Below are positions 35,508 through 43,054 of a stretch of DNA of 64,000 nucleotides, piece after piece. Position numbers and translations under genes: made by a program. The stretch's first letter is position 1, and every line of letters begins with the position of its first letter. A model generated the notes under the pieces. That model searched no databases. It had not been told where the DNA came from and was given only the letters and a program-made list of their open reading frames with translations. Origin of the DNA: Aromatoleum evansii (lineage in GTDB: Bacteria; Pseudomonadota; Gammaproteobacteria; Burkholderiales; Rhodocyclaceae); NCBI RefSeq assembly GCF_012910805.1, contig NZ_WTVK01000009.1, forward strand, positions 62,001-126,000, in the 5' to 3' direction.

Positions 35508-36481
35508 GCTGCGGCCTCGCGCATCCAGGATTCGTCGAGTTCCGTGCCGAAGCAGCGCTGGTAGTACTCGGCGACGATGGGGCGTTCGGCCTCGTCGCAC
35601 TTGTTGAGGAAGGACAGCCGGAAGGCGAGCGCCGGGTTGCGGAAGATCTCGCAGTTCTCCGCCCAGGTGATCACTGTGCGCGGCGACATCAGCGTCGACA
35701 GGTCGCCCGCGGCGAAGCCCTTGCGGGTGAGCTCGGCGACCGCGACCATCGCGCGCACGAGTTCCCGGCCTTTCTCGTAGTTCTTCGCCGGCACGCGCGC
35801 GAGCACGATCGCCACTTCCTCGTCGGCGGGCAGGTAGTTGAGCGTCGCGACGATGTTCCAGCGGTCGATCTGCGCGTGGTTGAGCACCTGGGTGCCGTGG
35901 TACATGCCCGAGAGGTTGCCGAGGCCCACGGTGTTCGAGGTTGCGAACAGGCGGAACCAGGGATGCGGGCGGATCACGCGGTTCTGGTCGAGCAGCGTGA
36001 ACTTGCCGTCGCGCTCGAGGATGCGCTGGATCACGAACATCACGTCGGGGCGACCGGCGTCGTACTCGTCGAAGATCAGCGCGACCGGCCGCTGCAGCGC
36101 CCACGGCACGATGCCTTCCTGGAATTCGGTGACCTGGCGGCCATCGCGCACGACGATCGCGTCCTTGCCGACGAGGTCGAGGCGGCTGATGTGGCCGTCG
36201 AGGTTCACGCGCACGCACGGCCAGTTCAGGCGCGCGGCGACCTGTTCGATGTGCGTCGATTTGCCGGTGCCGTGCAGCCCCTGGACCATCACGCGGCGGT
36301 CGCGCGTGAAGCCGGCGAGGATGGCCAGCGTGACGTCCGGGTTGAAGCGGTAGGCCTCGTCGATCTCGGGGACGTGGTCATCGCGGGTGCCGAAGGCGGG
36401 CACCTGCAGGTCGGAATCGATTCCGAACAGCGAGCGGACCGAAACCAGCTGGTCCGGTGTGTCGAGGGCGAGTTCCGTCAC
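35504..36481 (-). CDS. CobS-like AAA+ ATPase (MoxR/CobS family)
   Basis: A 325-residue AAA+ ATPase very similar in wording to Cob[19 protein letters not shown] near the start, Walker A GLHGTGKS (68-75), [17 protein letters not shown], Walker [11 protein letters not shown] (~134-143) and sensor [14 protein letters not shown] 36481 is preferred because AGGAG lies 6 bases before it and the start then agrees with CobS; an ATG at 36514 is possible. It heads an operon with the CobT-like and two Lin0512 genes. A predicted IclR operator lies 44 bp upstream, linking it to taurine control. Confidence 0.88.
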   Translation of the reverse strand: MTELALDTPDQLVSVRSLFGIDSDLQVPAFGTRDDHVPEIDEAYRFNPDVTLAILAGFTRDRRVMVQGLHGTGKSTHIEQVAARLNWPCVRVNLDGHISRLDLVGKDAIVVRDGRQVTEFQEGIVPWALQRPVALIFDEYDAGRPDVMFVIQRILERDGKFTLLDQNRVIRPHPWFRLFATSNTVGLGNLSGMYHGTQVLNHAQIDRWNIVATLNYLPADEEVAIVLARVPAKNYEKGRELVRAMVAVAELTRKGFAAGDLSTLMSPRTVITWAENCEIFRNPALAFRLSFLNKCDEAERPIVAEYYQRCFGTELDESWMREAAA

Positions 36482-36524
36482 GGCAGTCTCCTGGGGGCGT
36501 CTTGTGCGATTCATGATAGTCGCG

Positions 36525-36554
36525 TTCCGGTAAAAGGTACAAGAAGTTCCGGAA
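36525..36554. promoter_or_regulatory. Predicted IclR operator in the cobS-like/permease divergent region
   Basis: A 30-bp inverted repeat with ends TTCCGGTAAA and GTTCCGGAA and the centre GGTACAAGA, which is also the centre of the tauX downstream element. It ends 13 bp before the -35 of the permease promoter, like the O1 elements at xsc and tauX. No second copy was found at the expected O2 place. Confidence 0.65.
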
Positions 36555-36557
36555 AGA

Positions 36558-36596
36558 GAAATTTAGCTTGACGCCTGCGAGGCTTGATCCTACATT
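36558..36596 (+). promoter_or_regulatory. Predicted promoter of the APC permease gene
   Basis: GAAATTT, three bases, TTGACG (36568-36573), a 17-bp spacer and TACATT (36591-36596). The -35, spacing and -10 are identical to those of the xsc promoter. Confidence 0.65.
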
Positions 36597-36713
36597 CACA
36601 TCAAAACAGCGAATCCGTGCATAAGGCTGAACGATTGGCCCGCGACCGGACGCGCAAGAAGACGACAAGCATCGGTTGCGGCCTTGCGGGCCGCGCCAAC
36701 GGAGGAGACGGAC

Positions 36714-38141
36714 GTGAAACCGGAAGCTGGAAATTCGGCTGGGCTGCAGCACGGCCTCAAGCAGCGGCACATGACGATGATCGCGCTGGGCGGCGTGATC
36801 GGCGCAGGCCTCTTCGTGGGCAGCGGCGTGGTGATCAAGTCGGCCGGCCCGGCCGCGGTGCTGTCCTTCCTGCTCACGGGCGGGCTCGTGGTGCTGGTGA
36901 TGCGCATGCTCGGCGAGATGGCTGTGGCGATGCCGGGTGTCGGCGCCTTCTACGAATTCGCCCGCACCGCGTGGTCGGACCGGCCCGCGGTCGGCAATCT
37001 CGCCGGCTTCCTGACCGGCTGGATGTACTGGTACTTCTGGGTCATCGTCGTCGCGCTCGAAGCGGTCGCCGGGGCGGATCTGGTGCGTTACTGGCTGCCG
37101 GACGTGCCGGCCTGGATCATCAGCCTGGTCTTGCTGGTGACGCTGACGATGACCAACCTGATCTCGGTGAAATCCTTCGGCGAGTTCGAGTTCTGGTTCG
37201 CATCGATCAAGGTCGCGGCGATCATCGTGTTCCTGTTCCTCGGCGGCCTGTACGTGCTGGGGATGTGGCCGGACGCCACGGCCAGCGTCGCCAACCTGAC
37301 CGAGCACGGCGGCTTCATGCCGAACGGCATCGTGCCGGTGCTGACGGGGGCGGTTGCCGCCACCGGCTTCTACTTCGGTGCCGAGATCGTCACGGTCGCC
37401 GCGGCCGAGACAGCGGAGCCCGAGCGCGCCGTCGCGAAGGCGACGAGTTCGGTGATCACCCGCGTGCTGGTGTTCTACGTAGGCTCGGTACTGCTCGTCG
37501 TATGCCTCGTGCCGTGGAACTCCAGTGCGATCTCGACGCCCTACGTCAGCGCGCTCGACGCGATCGGTATTCCGGCCGCGGCGCAGATCATGAACGCGAT
37601 CGTCCTGACCGCGGTGCTGTCGGCGCTGAACTCCGGCCTCTACGCCTCCTCGCGCATGCTCTTCGCGCTGACGCGCCGCGGCGATGCGCCGATGGTGCTG
37701 GCGAAGGTGAGCCGCAACGGCGTACCGGTGCCGGCGATCCTGATCGGCACGCTGTTCGGTTACGGGGCGGTGGTGATGTCGTACGTGTCGCCCGACACGG
37801 TGTTCGCCTTCCTCGTGAATTCGTACGGCACCGTCGCGATCTTCGTCTATGTGTCGATCGCGGTTTCCCAGCTGCGCCTGCGTGCCCGTCTCGAGAAGGA
37901 AGATCCCGCGCGCCTGCGCGTGAAGATGTGGTGCTATCCCTATCTCACCTGGGTCGCGATCGTCGGCATGCTCGCGATCGTCGTCGCGATGGCCTTCATC
38001 CCCGAGCAGCGCACGCCGCTGCTGCTGGGCGTGGCGAGCCTGGGCATCCTGCTTGCCCTGTACGGCATGAAAAGCCTGTGGTTGGCGAAACCGGACATCG
38101 CCCCCGTCGTGATCGACACGCAGGCTTTCGAGCGATCCTGA
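36714..38141 (+). CDS. APC-superfamily amino acid permease (GabP/AAT type)
   Basis: A 475-residue permease with about twelve helices. The first helix region KQRHMTMIALGGVIGAGLFV is the amino acid transporter (AAT) signature; helix 3 EMAVAMPGVGAFYEFAR and ISVKSFGEFEFWFASIKV are also typical. GabP-like carriers accept omega-amino acids, so taurine or hypotaurine uptake is a reasonable inference from the surroundings. GTG 36714 is chosen because GGAGGA lies 7 bp upstream. It is divergent from the cobS-like operon and shares its promoter type with xsc. Confidence 0.9.
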   Translation: MKPEAGNSAGLQHGLKQRHMTMIALGGVIGAGLFVGSGVVIKSAGPAAVLSFLLTGGLVVLVMRMLGEMAVAMPGVGAFYEFARTAWSDRPAVGNLAGFLTGWMYWYFWVIVVALEAVAGADLVRYWLPDVPAWIISLVLLVTLTMTNLISVKSFGEFEFWFASIKVAAIIVFLFLGGLYVLGMWPDATASVANLTEHGGFMPNGIVPVLTGAVAATGFYFGAEIVTVAAAETAEPERAVAKATSSVITRVLVFYVGSVLLVVCLVPWNSSAISTPYVSALDAIGIPAAAQIMNAIVLTAVLSALNSGLYASSRMLFALTRRGDAPMVLAKVSRNGVPVPAILIGTLFGYGAVVMSYVSPDTVFAFLVNSYGTVAIFVYVSIAVSQLRLRARLEKEDPARLRVKMWCYPYLTWVAIVGMLAIVVAMAFIPEQRTPLLLGVASLGILLALYGMKSLWLAKPDIAPVVIDTQAFERS

Positions 38142-38197
38142 TCCCTCCGTGCGCGGGGTAGGGGCCGTCACCGGCCCCGCGCCGCCGCGCTTCGGCA

Positions 38198-38238
38198 GAA
38201 AACGGCATCCGTCGCCGATTGGCGCGGATGCCGTTTTC
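38198..38238. terminator. Bidirectional-type intrinsic terminator after the permease
   Basis: GAAAACGGCATCCG (38198-38211) and CGGATGCCGTTTTC (38225-38238) are exact reverse complements. The A-run before and T-run after the GC stem are typical of an intrinsic terminator. Confidence 0.85.
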
Positions 38239-38277
38239 ACGTCCACGCCCTGCCGATCCTGCTGCACTTGGATGTAA

Positions 38278-38307
38278 TTTCAAAATAAGAGACAAATGGT
38301 TCAGAAA
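38278..38307. promoter_or_regulatory. Predicted IclR operator O1 (xsc)
   Basis: A 30-bp element from TTTCAAAATA to GGTTCAGAAA. It is the weakest of the set, but it sits exactly where O1 is found at tauX: 13 bp before the -35. Confidence 0.5.
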
Positions 38308-38310
38308 AAC

Positions 38311-38349
38311 GAAATTTATGTTGACGTCTCAAAAATGTCGACGTACATT
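38311..38349 (+). promoter_or_regulatory. Predicted promoter of the xsc operon
   Basis: GAAATTT (38311-38317), three bases, TTGACG (38321-38326), a 17-bp spacer and TACATT (38344-38349). Confidence 0.7.
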
Positions 38350-38358
38350 GAACTCAAG

Positions 38359-38388
38359 TATCGAATATCGGAACGCTAGGTACCGAAA
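38359..38388. promoter_or_regulatory. Predicted IclR operator O2 (xsc)
   Basis: A 30-bp element with ends TATCGAATATCGG and GGTACCGAAA, matching the pta O2 at 19 of 30 positions or more. It starts 9 bp after the -10 and 81 bp after the start of O1. Confidence 0.7.
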
Positions 38389-38432
38389 ACGATATCTTGA
38401 CTTCGCGATCACTCGACAAGGAGACAGCAGCA

Positions 38433-40244
38433 ATGAGCGAACAAGACCGCCGCACCGTCGTCAGCGGCCCGCACAAGATGACCCCGTCGGAAGCCTTCGT
38501 GGAAACCATGGTGGCCAACGGCGTGACCGACATGTTCGGGATCATGGGCTCGGCCTTCATGGACGCGATGGACATCTTCGCGCCGGCCGGCATCCGCCTG
38601 ATCCCGGTGGTGCATGAGCAGGGTGCGGGCCACATGGCCGACGGCTACTCGCGCGTGTCGGGTCGCCACGGTGTCGTGATCGGCCAGAACGGTCCCGGCA
38701 TCTCCAACTGCGTGACCTCCATCGCGGCGGCGTACTGGGCGCACAGCCCGGTCGTGATCGTGACCCCCGAGACCGGCACCATGACCATGGGCCTGGGCGG
38801 CTTCCAGGAATGCAAGCAGCTGCCGATGTTCCAGGAATTCACCAAGTACCAGGGCCACGTCACCAACCCCGCGCGCATGGCCGAGTTCACCGGCCGCTGC
38901 TTCGACCGCGCGATGAGCGAGATGGGCCCGACCCAGCTCAACATCCCGCGCGACTACTTCTACGGCGAGATCACCTGCGAGATCCCCAAGCCCAGCCGTC
39001 TCGATCGCGGCCCCGGCGGCGAGCAGAGCCTGAACGAAGCGGCCGAGCTGCTCGCCACTGCCAAGTTCCCGGTGATCATCTCGGGCGGCGGCGTGGTGAT
39101 GGCCGATGCGGTCGAGGAGTGCAAGGCGCTCGCCGAGCGCCTGGGTGCGCCGGTCGTGAATAGTTACCTGCACAACGATTCCTTCCCGGCGAGCCACCCG
39201 CTGTGGTGCGGCCCGCTCGGCTACCAGGGCTCCAAGGCGGCGATGAAGCTGATCAGCCAGGCCGACGTGGTCGTCGCGCTCGGTTCGCGCCTCGGCCCCT
39301 TCGGCACGCTGCCGCAGCACGGCATGGACTACTGGCCGAAGAATGCCAAGATCATCCAGATCGACGCCGACAACAAGATGCTGGGCCTGGTGAAGAAGAT
39401 CTCGGTGGGCATCTGCGGCGACGCCAAGGCCGCCGCGAAGGCGCTGGTGTGGCGCTTGACCGGCCGCACGCTCGAATGCGATGCAACCCGCGAGCAGCGC
39501 TTCGCCAAGGTGCAGGAAGAGAAGGCCGCGTGGGAGCGCGAACTCGACGAGTGGACGCACGAGCGCGACCCCTTCAGCCTCGACATGATCGAGGAGAACG
39601 CCAAGGAGAAGACCTTCAACGGCGGCGACTACCTGCATCCGCGCCAGGTGCTGCGCGAACTGGAAAAGGCGATGCCGCCGGACGTGATGGTGTCCACCGA
39701 CATCGGCAACATCAACTCGGTCGCCAACAGCTACCTGCGCTTCGAGAAGCCGCGCAGCTTCTTCGCCGCGATGAGCTTCGGCAACTGCGGTTACGCCTTC
39801 CCGACCATCATCGGCGCGAAGGTCGCCGCGCCGCATCGCCCGGCAGTGTCCTACGCCGGTGACGGCGCCTGGGGCATGAGCCTGATGGAGACGATGACCT
39901 GCGTGCGCCATAACATCCCGGTGACCGCGGTGGTGTTCCATAACCGCCAGTGGGGCGCGGAGAAGAAGAACCAGGTGGACTTCTACAACCGCCGCTTCGT
40001 CGCCGGCGAACTCGACAACCAGAGTTTCGCGGAAATCGCGCGGGCGATGGGCGCCGAGGGCATCACCGTGGATCGGCTGGAGGACGTGGGCCCGGCGCTG
40101 AAGAAGGCCATCGACCTGCAGATGAACCACGGCAAGACCTGCATCATCGAGATCATGTGCACGCGCGAACTGGGCGACCCGTTCCGCCGCGACGCGCTCT
40201 CGAAGCCGGTGCGTCACCTCGACAAGTACAAGGACTACGTCTGA
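38433..40244 (+). CDS. xsc: Sulfoacetaldehyde acetyltransferase
   Basis: Xsc is a TPP-dependent enzyme that converts sulfoacetaldehyde and phosphate to acetyl phosphate and sulfite, the C-S bond-breaking step of taurine degradation. The 603-residue product has the TPP-family N-terminal glutamate in HEQGAGHMADGYSR (E62), the Xsc-like stretch ETGTMTMGLGGFQECKQLPM, and the GDG...N cofactor motif in SYAGDGAWGMSLMETM. Length and wording agree with described Xsc proteins. ATG 38433 has AAGGAG 9 bp upstream; an in-frame TTG at 38397 is not needed. It is the first gene of an operon with a YeiH-like exporter, thiS and thiG. Confidence 0.96.
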   Translation: MSEQDRRTVVSGPHKMTPSEAFVETMVANGVTDMFGIMGSAFMDAMDIFAPAGIRLIPVVHEQGAGHMADGYSRVSGRHGVVIGQNGPGISNCVTSIAAAYWAHSPVVIVTPETGTMTMGLGGFQECKQLPMFQEFTKYQGHVTNPARMAEFTGRCFDRAMSEMGPTQLNIPRDYFYGEITCEIPKPSRLDRGPGGEQSLNEAAELLATAKFPVIISGGGVVMADAVEECKALAERLGAPVVNSYLHNDSFPASHPLWCGPLGYQGSKAAMKLISQADVVVALGSRLGPFGTLPQHGMDYWPKNAKIIQIDADNKMLGLVKKISVGICGDAKAAAKALVWRLTGRTLECDATREQRFAKVQEEKAAWERELDEWTHERDPFSLDMIEENAKEKTFNGGDYLHPRQVLRELEKAMPPDVMVSTDIGNINSVANSYLRFEKPRSFFAAMSFGNCGYAFPTIIGAKVAAPHRPAVSYAGDGAWGMSLMETMTCVRHNIPVTAVVFHNRQWGAEKKNQVDFYNRRFVAGELDNQSFAEIARAMGAEGITVDRLEDVGPALKKAIDLQMNHGKTCIIEIMCTRELGDPFRRDALSKPVRHLDKYKDYV

Positions 40245-40262
40245 TCCGTAGCGCCTGAAGAA

Positions 40263-40291
40263 GGCGGGGCGGCCCACAAGGCCGTTCCGCC
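40263..40291 (+). other. Intercistronic hairpin after xsc
   Basis: GGCGGGGCGGCC (40263-40274) and GGCCGTTCCGCC (40280-40291) form a stem with one mismatch. There is no T-run, so it may stabilise the xsc mRNA or reduce read-through into the following gene. Confidence 0.45.
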
Positions 40292-40323
40292 ACCGCCCGA
40301 CATCCCCACCGGACCCCGATCCA

Positions 40324-41364
40324 ATGACCACTCAAACGACAATTGCGCCGCCCGCGATGTTCAGCGAGGTGCGTGTGCTGATGCCGGGCTTCATGCTGTG
40401 CGCCGTGATTGCCGTCGCGGCGACCTTCGTGTCCGAGCATTACGGCGGACCGCAGTTTCTCTACGCGCTGCTGCTGGGCATCGCGTTCCACTTCCTTTCC
40501 GACAGCGAGAAGTGCATCCCCGGCATCGAGGTTTCCGCGAAGAAGCTCGTGCGCTTCGGCGTCGCGCTGCTCGGTGCGCGCATCGTCGCCAGCGACGTGA
40601 GCGACCTGGGGCTGATCGGCGTCGGTGCCCTCGTCGGCGCGGTGGTGCTGACCATCGGCTTCGGCCTGTTGCTCGCCCGCATCCTCGGCCTGCCGCCGCT
40701 GCTGGGCCTGCTCTCGGGCGGCGGCACGGGCATCTGCGGCATCTCCGCGACGCTCGCGATCTCCTCGACGCTGCCCGCGACACGCGAGACCGAGCGCTAC
40801 ACGTTGCTCACCGCGATCGGCGTGGCGATCTTCTCGACCGTGGCGATGGTGCTCTATCCGCTGGTCGTGAAGGCCGCCGGGTTGTCGGTGAGCGAGGCGG
40901 GGCTCTTCCTCGGTGGCTCGATCCACGACGTCGCGCAGGTGGTCGGCGCCGGGCTGATCATCTCGCCCGAGGTCGGCGACGCAGCGACGCTCGCGAAGAT
41001 GTTCCGTGTCGCGATGCTGATGCCGGTGGTCGTCGTGCTCGCGTTGGTGTTCCACGCCGAGCGCAAGAAGGAAAACGGCGGCAGCGCGAAGAAGACGCCG
41101 ATCCTGCCGCTTTTCCTCGTCGCCTTCGCAGCGCTGGCGGCGCTCAACAGCCTGGGCCTGCTCTCGCACGAGCTGGTCGAGGCGAGCTCCACGCTCTCGC
41201 GCTGGTGCCTGGTGATCTCGATCGCCGCGCTGGGCGTGAAGACCTCGCTGGAGAAACTCGCCGAACTGGGGTGGAAGCCGATCGTGCTGCTGTCGGGCGA
41301 GGCCTTGTTCGTGGCTGCTTACATGCTGGCGGTGGTCTTCGCCGCCCGCCTGATCGCGACGTAA
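40324..41364 (+). CDS. YeiH/UPF0324 family putative sulfate exporter
   Basis: A 346-residue membrane protein with about ten helices. Family wording is clear: FLSDSEKCIPGIEVSAKKLVR, LLSGGGTGICGISATLAISS and GLFLGGSIHDVAQVVGAG. YeiH-type proteins (putative sulfate exporter family) accompany taurine and sulfoacetate genes in several bacteria; the Paracoccus TauZ is a proposed sulfate exporter of this general kind. Together with TauE this window therefore offers two candidate routes for releasing the sulfur product. It follows xsc by 79 bp and precedes thiS by 16 bp. Confidence 0.9.
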   Translation: MTTQTTIAPPAMFSEVRVLMPGFMLCAVIAVAATFVSEHYGGPQFLYALLLGIAFHFLSDSEKCIPGIEVSAKKLVRFGVALLGARIVASDVSDLGLIGVGALVGAVVLTIGFGLLLARILGLPPLLGLLSGGGTGICGISATLAISSTLPATRETERYTLLTAIGVAIFSTVAMVLYPLVVKAAGLSVSEAGLFLGGSIHDVAQVVGAGLIISPEVGDAATLAKMFRVAMLMPVVVVLALVFHAERKKENGGSAKKTPILPLFLVAFAALAALNSLGLLSHELVEASSTLSRWCLVISIAALGVKTSLEKLAELGWKPIVLLSGEALFVAAYMLAVVFAARLIAT

Positions 41365-41380
41365 TGACGGAGGGCGGACC

Positions 41381-41590
41381 ATGGTCAGCGTGAAGATAGA
41401 ACTGAACGGAGCGGCGCACATGCTGCGCGCCGGCCGCAGCCTGCACGACCTCATCGCCAGCCTGGACCTGCTGGGCAAGCGTGTCGCGGTCGCCGTCAAT
41501 CGCGAGGTGATCCCGTCGCCGCGCTGGGCGGGCCGGGTGCTGCAACCGGATGATCGCGTCGAGGTCGTCGTCGCGATCGGCGGCGGCTAG
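41381..41590 (+). CDS. thiS: Sulfur carrier protein ThiS
   Basis: A 69-residue ubiquitin-like sulfur carrier for thiazole synthesis. It starts with the beta-strand VSVKIELNG, has the conserved VAVAVNREVIPSPRW, and ends with the obligatory di-glycine (AIGGG), which is adenylated and thiocarboxylated. It begins 16 bp after the YeiH-like gene, with GGAGGG upstream, and is followed by thiG. Location in the xsc operon suggests that thiamin pyrophosphate supply for Xsc is co-induced. Confidence 0.92.
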   Translation: MVSVKIELNGAAHMLRAGRSLHDLIASLDLLGKRVAVAVNREVIPSPRWAGRVLQPDDRVEVVVAIGGG

Positions 41591-41617
41591 TAAACAAGTA
41601 GAGGAGGAACGAACGGA

Positions 41618-42439
41618 ATGAAGCTGAACGACACCCCGGACGAGATCCGGCCGGCCGTGACCGACGTGGGCCTCACGATCGCCGGCAAGACCTACGCGTC
41701 GCGCCTGCTGGTGGGCACCGGCAAGTATCGCGACTTCGACGAAACGCGGGCCGCGGTCGACGCGAGCGGCACCGACATCGTCACCGTGACGATCCGCCGC
41801 GTGAACATCGGCCAGCACGCCCACGAGCCGAATCTGCTCGACGCCGTGCCGCCCGACCGCTTCACGATCCTGCCCAACACGGGCGGCTGTTTTAACGCCA
41901 AGGACGCGGTCTACACGCTGCAGCTCGCACGCGAACTGCTCGATGGCCATCCGTTGTGCAAACTCGAGGTGCTCGGCGACGAGAAGACGCTGTTCCCGAA
42001 CATGCCCGAGACGCTGAAGGCGGCCGAGGCGTTGGTGAAGGACGGCTTCGAGGTGATGGTGTATTGCAGCGACGACCCCATCCAGGCGCGCATCCTCGAA
42101 GACATCGGCTGCGTCGCGGTGATGCCTCTGGCGAGCCTGATCGGCTCGGGCATGGGCATCCTCAACCCGTGGAACCTGTCGCTGATCATCGAGCAGGCTC
42201 GGGTGCCGGTGATCGTCGATGCCGGCGTGGGCACCGCCTCCGACGCGGCAATCGCGATGGAACTCGGTTGCGACGGGGTGCTGATGAACACCGCGATCGC
42301 CCATGCGCGCGAGCCGGTGCGCATGGCGCGGGCGATGCGCCTGGCGGTGCAGGCCGGACGCGAGGCCTTTCTCGCGGGGCGCATGCCGCGCCGCTTCGCG
42401 GCTTCGCCGTCGTCGCCGATGGCGGGGCGGATCGCGTGA
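41618..42439 (+). CDS. thiG: Thiazole synthase ThiG
   Basis: ThiG condenses 1-deoxyxylulose 5-phosphate, dehydroglycine and ThiS thiocarboxylate to the thiazole phosphate of thiamin. The 273-residue product keeps the TIM-barrel signatures [18 protein letters not shown], the Schiff-base Lys in [14 protein letters not shown] (~115), [20 protein letters not shown] and [19 protein letters not shown]. An N-terminal extension of ~15 residues and the variation [14 protein letters not shown] distinguish it slightly from common ThiG. A strong GAGGAGG precedes the ATG. No thiO/thiE/thiC is adjacent, so it could be a second, taurine-dedicated copy. Confidence 0.93.
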   Translation: MKLNDTPDEIRPAVTDVGLTIAGKTYASRLLVGTGKYRDFDETRAAVDASGTDIVTVTIRRVNIGQHAHEPNLLDAVPPDRFTILPNTGGCFNAKDAVYTLQLARELLDGHPLCKLEVLGDEKTLFPNMPETLKAAEALVKDGFEVMVYCSDDPIQARILEDIGCVAVMPLASLIGSGMGILNPWNLSLIIEQARVPVIVDAGVGTASDAAIAMELGCDGVLMNTAIAHAREPVRMARAMRLAVQAGREAFLAGRMPRRFAASPSSPMAGRIA

Positions 42440-42462
42440 GTATTGCGCGCTGCGGAGTGAAA

Positions 42463-42492
42463 TTTCAGAAAGTTTGTAGTTGTGTACCGATA
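42463..42492. promoter_or_regulatory. Predicted IclR operator O1 (tauX)
   Basis: A 30-bp element from TTTCAGAAAG to TGTACCGATA. The right half matches the right half of xsc O2 (GTACCGA). It ends 13 bp before the -35. Confidence 0.55.
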
Positions 42493-42495
42493 ATC

Positions 42496-42534
42496 GAAAT
42501 TTCTCTTGACAGCGTAGCGGCGTAGTCCTAATGT
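42496..42534 (+). promoter_or_regulatory. Predicted promoter of the tauXY-TRAP operon
   Basis: GAAATTT (42496-42502), three bases, TTGACA (42506-42511), a 17-bp spacer and TAATGT (42529-42534). This is a near-consensus sigma70 promoter. Confidence 0.75.
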
Positions 42535-42542
42535 AAATCAAG

Positions 42543-42572
42543 TTTCAAAAAACGGTACAAGACGTTTCATAT
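42543..42572. promoter_or_regulatory. Predicted IclR operator O2 (tauX)
   Basis: A 30-bp element with left part TTTCAAAAAACGGTACAAG and right end CGTTTCATAT. It starts 8 bp after the -10 and 80 bp after the start of O1. Its middle is shared with the element at 36525. Confidence 0.65.
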
Positions 42573-42605
42573 TAGGCAAAAATAGTTTTCCGGAGATTTA
42601 CTTTC

Positions 42606-43025
42606 ATGACCAGCCTGACCGCCACCCCGACCCGCAGCGAAGTCACTGCCGAGACGCTGAAGGCCTTCGCCGATGCCTGGAACAGGCACGACATCGAGGC
42701 ACTGATGAGCTTCATGGCCGAGGACTGCGTATTCCACGCGGTGGCCGGCCCGGATCTGTTCGGCAAGAGCTTCGTCGGTCGTGACGCGGTACGCGCCGGC
42801 TTCCAACTCGCCTGGCAGACCTTCCCCGACGCCGCCTGGCTCGACGGTGAGCACTTCGTGTGCGGCGACCGTGGCGTATCGGAGTCCACCTTCAGCGGCA
42901 CCAAGGTCGACGGCACGCGCATCGAGGCGCGCATGGTCGACGTATTCACCTTCCGCGACGGCAAGATCGCGGTCAAGAACGCCTACCGCAAGGATCGCCC
43001 GCCGGTCGCCAAGGCGGGCAACTGA
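42606..43025 (+). CDS. tauX: TauX-like small subunit of taurine dehydrogenase (NTF2-like fold)
   Basis: A 139-residue SnoaL/NTF2-like protein (AWNRHDIEALMSFMAEDCVF, then VDVFTFRDGKIAVKNAYRK). TauX of Rhodobacter and Paracoccus is a small protein needed together with the flavoprotein TauY for taurine dehydrogenase activity. Identity rests on this fold, size and direct position before tauY (29 bp). ATG 42606 follows CCGGAG by a good distance. It is the first gene of the tauXY-TRAP operon. Confidence 0.85.
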   Translation: MTSLTATPTRSEVTAETLKAFADAWNRHDIEALMSFMAEDCVFHAVAGPDLFGKSFVGRDAVRAGFQLAWQTFPDAAWLDGEHFVCGDRGVSESTFSGTKVDGTRIEARMVDVFTFRDGKIAVKNAYRKDRPPVAKAGN

Positions 43026-43054
43026 GCATCCCCGGACACATCAGGAGTCGGGAC

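Noticed and set aside
33765-36218. 817-codon open frame including the CobT-like gene
   Set aside because: The N-terminal third is a low-complexity shadow of the cobS-like gene. The CobT-like start is the GTG at 35507 overlapping the cobS stop.
33009-36481. Cobalamin biosynthesis operon
   Set aside because: CobS-like and CobT-like proteins are present, but CobN and all corrin-ring genes are absent. Context is sulfonate degradation, so a plain cobaltochelatase role is unlikely.
42463-42492. Treating xsc O1 and tauX O1 as certain operators
   Set aside because: They are weaker matches than the O2 elements. They are kept as predictions only because their position relative to the promoters is constant.
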